This document shows, one piece after another, positions 62,621 through 64,000 of a stretch of DNA of 64,000 nt (the first letter of the stretch is position 1; every line of letters begins with the position of its first letter). The stretch comes from Mugil cephalus (taxonomy: Eukaryota; Chordata; Actinopteri; Mugiliformes; Mugilidae). The stretch is taken from the NCBI RefSeq assembly GCF_022458985.1, contig NC_061776.1:7380379-7444378 (forward strand). The letters run 5' to 3'. The notes under the pieces were generated by a model, which was not told the DNA's origin, did no database searches, and worked only from the letters and a program-made list of their open reading frames with translations. The position numbers were made by a program, and so were the translations under genes.

Positions 62621-62707
62621 ATTGGTCCAATAGGAGCACAACGGTTGAACTCGGCTCTTTTGATCCTCTTTGATCTTTCTAAAAGCCCACCACCAATCAG
62701 TGATTGG
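62621..62707. promoter_or_regulatory. Two palindromic CCAAT-box pairs
   Basis: ATTGGTCCAAT at 62621-62631 and CCAATCAGTGATTGG at 62693-62707 are both exact palindromes carrying inverted CCAAT boxes, 61 bp apart. This pattern suits NF-Y-dependent promoters. No gene is seen just downstream, so this is a candidate only. Confidence 0.3.
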
Positions 62708-62879
62708 CCAGTCACACACAGAAGCTACACGGGGTAGCAGCAGTGACTAAGGGTCCGTGATGCAACAGTAAGTATAAAGTCCTTATGGCTACGAAGAAAT
62801 CAGTATTACTATAACAAACAAATAAAGCTAAAGTAACAGAATTAAATATTAAAGAACTCTTTGACTCATTATTCAAACT

Positions 62880-63010
62880 ATTGTGATTTTGTCTCAGGGA
62901 CAAGGTTTTACTGTAAAATTTACAGCATTCTGCTGTAAAAAATCAAACACGCTAAGGTTATTGTGTTTACTACAGTACATAACTGTAGATTTCACAGCCA
63001 TTTGTTACAG
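62880..63010. repeat. ACAGTAA-type dispersed repeat, copy 2
   Basis: ATTGTGATTTTGTCTCAGGG, AAATTTACAGCATTCTGCTG and ATAACTGTAGATTTCACAGC match the right half of the 60180-60805 copy in order. Confidence 0.55.
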
Positions 63011-63583
63011 GGTATCGCTGCCTCAGCTCTACACACGGTTCCTGGCAAATGTCCCCCGTGACCCTGCAGCAAACATGTGTGAGAGTACAGGCAAAGGACA
63101 TAAAATAAGAGCTTGTCGTTGTTGTTGCTGCTCCAAGATAAGAGGATATTGTCACTTCTGGAAGAGGCTCTTGGAGAAGAGAGTGTGTGTGGGGAAAAGG
63201 GAGTTATGTGAAGTTCTTCTTGAAGAGATGAGTTTTGAGCCGGCCGGGGAAGGATGGACGGTGGGTGTCTGAATCGCCGAAGGTCACTTTGTCTGTTATT
63301 ATGGGATGAAATTATAGAAAGCTCCTAAACAGCCTCATTTAAGCCACCATAAAAGCTTGATTAGGTTAAATTTCAAGCACATTCTGAATTGAAAACCACT
63401 ATTTATTCACGGTTGTATTTTGTGTGAAGACGGTTTCATTTCACCAGTGATACTGAGACCAGACGTTGCTGTAATCAATCACATCTGTGCTCTGTTGTGA
63501 CGGCTAATTTAACAAAAACACGATTAATATTTACTTTAAGCAGCTAATTTTCTTGATTATTATCATTTATTTTTTGGATGGCA

Positions 63584-63642
63584 GATGCAGTGCAGCTGTA
63601 GCTCTTCTGTCGGACACCTTCCATCACCGTACTGGAGCAGAA
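63584..63642 (+). other. Exon-like segment of unknown gene
   Basis: Acceptor-like TTTATTTTTTGGATGGCAG precedes a 59-nt segment ending at a GTAAGACTC donor-like site. One frame reads CSAAVALLSDTFHHRTGAE. The protein was not recognised, and the segment might be a non-coding exon or chance. Confidence 0.2.
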
Positions 63643-64000
63643 GTAAGACTCCTCCTCTGTCTCTGTTTCAGTTTGTTTGTGTTTGAGCATTCATCTCAGT
63701 TATTTACATGCGTGTGGGAGAGCGTTCACAGTTATGTAAGAGTTGTTATTATGCATTTATTCTGTGCAGAGAGGAGCAAGAAGCTTTATAAAAAACAAAG
63801 AAAACTGAAAAGTCAAAGATTTAAATAAAGAATTTGTCAATCTGTAACAAATAATGTTGTTTAATTGTCTTAATTTTGCTTTATATAAGTAAATTCTAAT
63901 GAGTTGGTGCAGCAGATCAGTAAATCTTAGTTCTTGTGTTTAATTCCTTGTATAAGTGCACTGGGCCTTTTAGACTCCAAGGAAGATTTTACAGACGGCC
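63643..64000. other. Non-coding right edge
   Basis: AT-rich sequence with no recognised gene or repeat. Confidence 0.4.

Overview
The window is nuclear DNA of a bony fish, probably a percomorph teleost. The genes are split by GT/AG introns, every recognisable protein reads as a vertebrate orthologue, and the non-coding sequence carries teleost-type repeats (Sleeping Beauty-like and other Tc1 elements, hAT and piggyBac MITEs, TAGC-rich repeats, retroposon tails). There are no bacterial operons, CRISPR arrays, rRNA genes or convincing tRNA genes.

Five protein-coding genes fill the left 45 kb. kcnj9 (GIRK3/Kir3.3 potassium channel subunit) is on the minus strand, 9690 to 995, in seven coding exons. 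eif3f (translation initiation factor 3 subunit F) is on the plus strand, 11533 to 14566, eight exons, divergent from kcnj9. apoo (MICOS subunit Mic26) is on the minus strand, 15838 to 15221, one uninterrupted exon, convergent with eif3f. dnaaf6 (Pih1d3, dynein-arm assembly factor) is on the plus strand, 16740 to 18730, six exons. pip4p1 (Tmem55b, lysosomal PI(4,5)P2 4-phosphatase) is on the plus strand, 21159 to 44360, seven exons over 23 kb. The genes work in unrelated pathways, so this is ordinary eukaryotic neighbourhood structure and not a functional cluster.

Several promoters carry elements that fit their gene: RFX X-box-like motifs plus a CRE before the cilia gene dnaaf6, a CLEAR-type E-box before the lysosomal gene pip4p1, and a TOP-like pyrimidine tract before eif3f.

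Intron 2 of pip4p1 holds the clearest mobile element: a 1606-bp Tc1 transposon with an intact 340-aa DD34E transposase and nearly identical 204-bp inverted repeats, apparently inserted into a decayed Sleeping Beauty-like element. Older Tc1-like, hAT and piggyBac relics are scattered through the introns.

From about 47 to 64 kb no convincing gene was found. That part holds repeats, purine/pyrimidine minisatellites, a THAP-domain relic and a few weak exon- or promoter-like signals. No clearly new biological system was found. The points most worth checking are the intronless apoo, the heavily split kcnj9 with an altered C-terminus, the nested transposons, and an unexplained antisense ORF at 34410-34751.
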